Positions 61,851 through 64,000 of a stretch of DNA of 64,000 nucleotides are shown here, one piece after another. The notes beneath the pieces were generated by a model. It ran no database searches, had not been told where the DNA came from, and saw only the letters and a list, made by a program, of their open reading frames with translations. Each line of letters opens with the position of its first letter. Position 1 is the first letter of the stretch. The DNA comes from Cyanidium caldarium (Eukaryota; Rhodophyta; Bangiophyceae; Cyanidiales; Cyanidiaceae), in the NCBI GenBank assembly GCA_026184775.1, contig JANCYW010000014.1, positions 1-64,000 on the forward strand. The letters run 5' to 3'. The translations under genes were made by a program, and so were the position numbers.

Positions 61851-62939
61851 CTACACGAAAGGGTTGGGCGCGTTAGCAGGCGCATCTGTCGACGGGGCGT
61901 TGTGCTCGGCGCTCGATGGCGTCGGCGCCGTGGCGGATGTGTCGGCGGCGGCGGTGCGCTGTCGTGCATCCGGAGGCGCGGCATAGGGCGCTTGGGGCAC
62001 GAGCGCTGTGGCACTCGTCGGCGCCAAATCCAACGCAGCGCTGAACGGCAATGGCGGTTGCCTGGAGGAGGAGGCATTGGTGGCCGCCTCGCCGCCGGTG
62101 AGCGACAGCAGTGGCGACGGCTGCGCGATCGGTACCGCCCGTTTGTTGGCGGCGGCCGCGGCTTGCTCGCCCTCCGGCGCGCCGCTCTCGTCGAACGGGT
62201 TGGGCGCCACCCACGTTTGCTGCTGTTGCTGCTGTTGCTGCGGCGGTGCCCCCATGGGATACCCTGGATAGTATCCGTACGGCGGCGGCGCACCGGTGTA
62301 TCCCGCTGCCGCGCCGGGTCGTCCCGCCTGTTGCTGTTGCTGTTGTTGCGCTTGCGGATACCCGTACGCATACGGATATCCGTAACCGTACCAGCCCGCC
62401 GCATACGGGTAGCCGGGCTGTGCGTACGGACCGTACGGATACTGCCCGTACGGGTATTGCCCGTAAGGCGGCGGTGGCATCGGTCCGCCGGCTCGCGAGC
62501 TGGCCACGCTGCCGGGCGGCGACTCCACCAAGTAGTAGTTTCCCGCACCGCCACCGCTCGCGCCGTCACCCTCCTTGCTGGCCGTCGGCGCCGCGCCATT
62601 CGCTGCCGCCGTTGCGGTCGCTGGCGACCGCTGCGCGGGGGCCACCGCCGGCGGCGCTCCGACCGCCTCGCCCTGCGCCTCCTCGTCAGAGGAAAAGCCC
62701 AGGTACACCAGCGGCTGCTCTTTCTTGGGCGGGGCCGCCGCTTTGGGCCGCACCGCCGCTTTGGAACGAGCTGCCATCGCTGGGGCAGCAGCCGCGGCTT
62801 TGTCCTTGGCCGCCTTCTGCTCTTCCTCCTCCTCCTCTTCGCTATCCTCGCTCTCCTCCTCGTCATCCTCGTCTACCGACGACGACTCGCCGGCATCGCC
62901 GATTTTGGCGCCCTTGTCGCCATCGCCATGCGCCTCCCG

Positions 62940-62971
<32 letters not shown>

Positions 62972-63995
62972 GAGCCGCATCCGCATTCAGTGGCGTCTGC
63001 GGATCCATCAGACAGATATCCTCATACCGGTTGATCACCAGCAGCAGCTTCTCATTCACCGCAATCGCCTCGATGACGTTCTTCTCGCTCTCCATGCTGG
63101 CCACCATGGTCTCCATCTCTCGTAGCATCGCCTTGCAGGTGTTGATCAGCGCGGCGATGTCCTCGTCGCGCGCCACGCTCCCGGCATCCGGCGAAGTGTC
63201 GATCAGGGTGCTCGCCAGGTCGGCGGCCTCGCTGATGTCCTTCAGATCGTAGCGCGGTGTGTGGGCAGCGCTCCTGGCACTGCCCTTACGGGGCACGTCG
63301 CCGTTCCAGGTATCACCGCCACCGCCACTGCCATGCCCACGTTCCCGCCGTGACGCCAGCATCGCCTCCGAGGTGCCCGGGCGGTACACCGCCGGCACCT
63401 CCTGCGCCGGCTGCGGCGGAAACGAGTACTTTTGCTGCTTCTTGCGCCAACGATGCACGAAAAACTCCCCCTTGGGATCGTACGGGCGAAAGCGCTCGAA
63501 TTCCTCGCCCCAGGCGGCCACCAGCTGCATCACCTTCATGGCCACCGCCGGGTAGTAGATCGGTTTGTCGATCTCGCCGGTGGCGTATTTGCGCTGTAGC
63601 GTGTCCTTGCTGAACGTGGAGTAAAAGCGCTCCTTCATGGAGTTTTTGTAGTCCGGATACACCAGCCGCCACATGCGTCGGAAAAAACGCATATTGGCCA
63701 CGTGGATGTAGAAGCTGGCACACTCCTCCATGGCCTGCTGCAGGAGCGCCAGCGTCAGCAACAGCACGCGCTCGTTCTTGGATTTCAGACGGTTCTTGAT
63801 GGCCTTGGCGGCGATCTCTCCGCCGCGAACCATGGTGAGAATGCGCGAGATGATCGGCTCGAACTGCGGATGCGGGCCCTCCAGCGGCAGGTCCGGCCGC
63901 GTGGCCTCGTCCACCATCAGCGTCATCTCCGCCAGCGACGACGAGCCGCCCATCAGCGCGCCGCTGCCTGTCGCCGGAGGCGCCGCTGCCGCCAT
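61851..63995 (-). CDS. TOL: VHS-GAT domain adaptor, TOM1/TOL-like
   Basis: 714 residues; the ATG at 63995 is 5 bases from the window edge, so a longer N-terminus cannot be excluded. VHS domain (about 22-170: DEATRPDLP, AIKNRLKSKNERVLLLTLAL, FFRRMWRLV, VMQLVAAWGEEF), then a GAT-like helical bundle (about 265-335: DEDIAALINTCKAMLREMET). A highly acidic stretch, an Ala/Lys-rich region and a Pro/Tyr/Gln-rich part with repeated YGQYPYG follow. Two Asn-Pro-Phe motifs (PNPFDE and the final PNPFV) predict binding to EH-domain proteins. This is the ESCRT-0-like ubiquitin adaptor of plants and algae, which lack classic HRS/STAM. Confidence 0.9.
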
Positions 63996-64000
63996 ACCGT

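Noticed and set aside
1-64000. tRNA, rRNA, snRNA, transposon, retroelement or virus-like element
   Set aside because: No B-box pair, terminal repeats, target-site duplications, reverse transcriptase, transposase or capsid-like protein was seen in any frame. Permuted or intron-split tRNAs, known in Cyanidioschyzon, could have been missed without a covariance search.

Overview
This looks like the left end of a nuclear chromosome of a unicellular red alga of the Cyanidiophyceae. It opens with 13 perfect copies of a C-rich 10-bp repeat whose G-strand reads AATGGGGGGG, close to the AATGGGGGG telomere I recall for Cyanidioschyzon merolae. Beyond about 4 kb the DNA is GC-rich and very gene-dense, at about one gene per 1.6 kb, and I saw no intron in any confidently identified gene. 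The products are eukaryotic (dynamin, SLY1, SUMO, V-ATPase, SRP receptor, IST1), several have plastid- or mitochondrion-like presequences, and a TilS-like and a DUF1499 protein suit a plastid-bearing lineage. Species is not decided; GC and telomere length argue against simply calling it C. merolae.

Layout. 1-130 telomere; 135-288 a 29-bp subtelomeric repeat; 289-2419 a C/A-rich, G-poor low-complexity zone; 2420-3186 a cysteine-rich gene remnant; 3187-4188 apparently empty. From 4189 onward there are tightly packed single-exon genes on both strands. 4-16 kb: an MDR oxidoreductase, a MYND-like protein, a MIR-less protein O-mannosyltransferase, GPHR, TBC1D23-like, V-ATPase E. 16-24 kb: two UDP-rhamnose synthesis enzymes next to a 1209-residue Ser/Ala-repeat surface protein. 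24-37 kb: a mitochondrial GGQ release-factor-like protein, IST1, a DNM1-type dynamin, SRP receptor alpha, organellar MetRS, GPN3, an SGLT-type symporter, PRA1. 37-49 kb: SUMO, an SF3B3/CPSF-A-family giant, HPRT, CMC1, BolA, SPO11/Topo VI-A, SLY1, bL35. 49-64 kb: a plastid methyltransferase, RRP46, a TilS-like protein with a degenerate PP-loop, glyoxalase II, DUF1499, a HEI10/ZIP3-like RING protein, a TBC protein without a glutamine finger, and a VHS-GAT adaptor.

Themes. Many genes serve membrane traffic (GPHR, two TBC proteins, IST1, dynamin, SRP receptor, PRA1, SLY1, VHS-GAT, V-ATPase). Two candidate meiotic genes (SPO11 and a HEI10-like RING protein) lie about 13 kb apart. The most unusual locus is the serine-repeat surface protein beside split UDP-rhamnose enzymes, with a protein O-mannosyltransferase about 10 kb away; a glycosylated cell-coat module is an inference. 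Convergent neighbours overlap in coding sequence twice. No virus-like element, transposon, CRISPR array, rRNA or tRNA was recognised.
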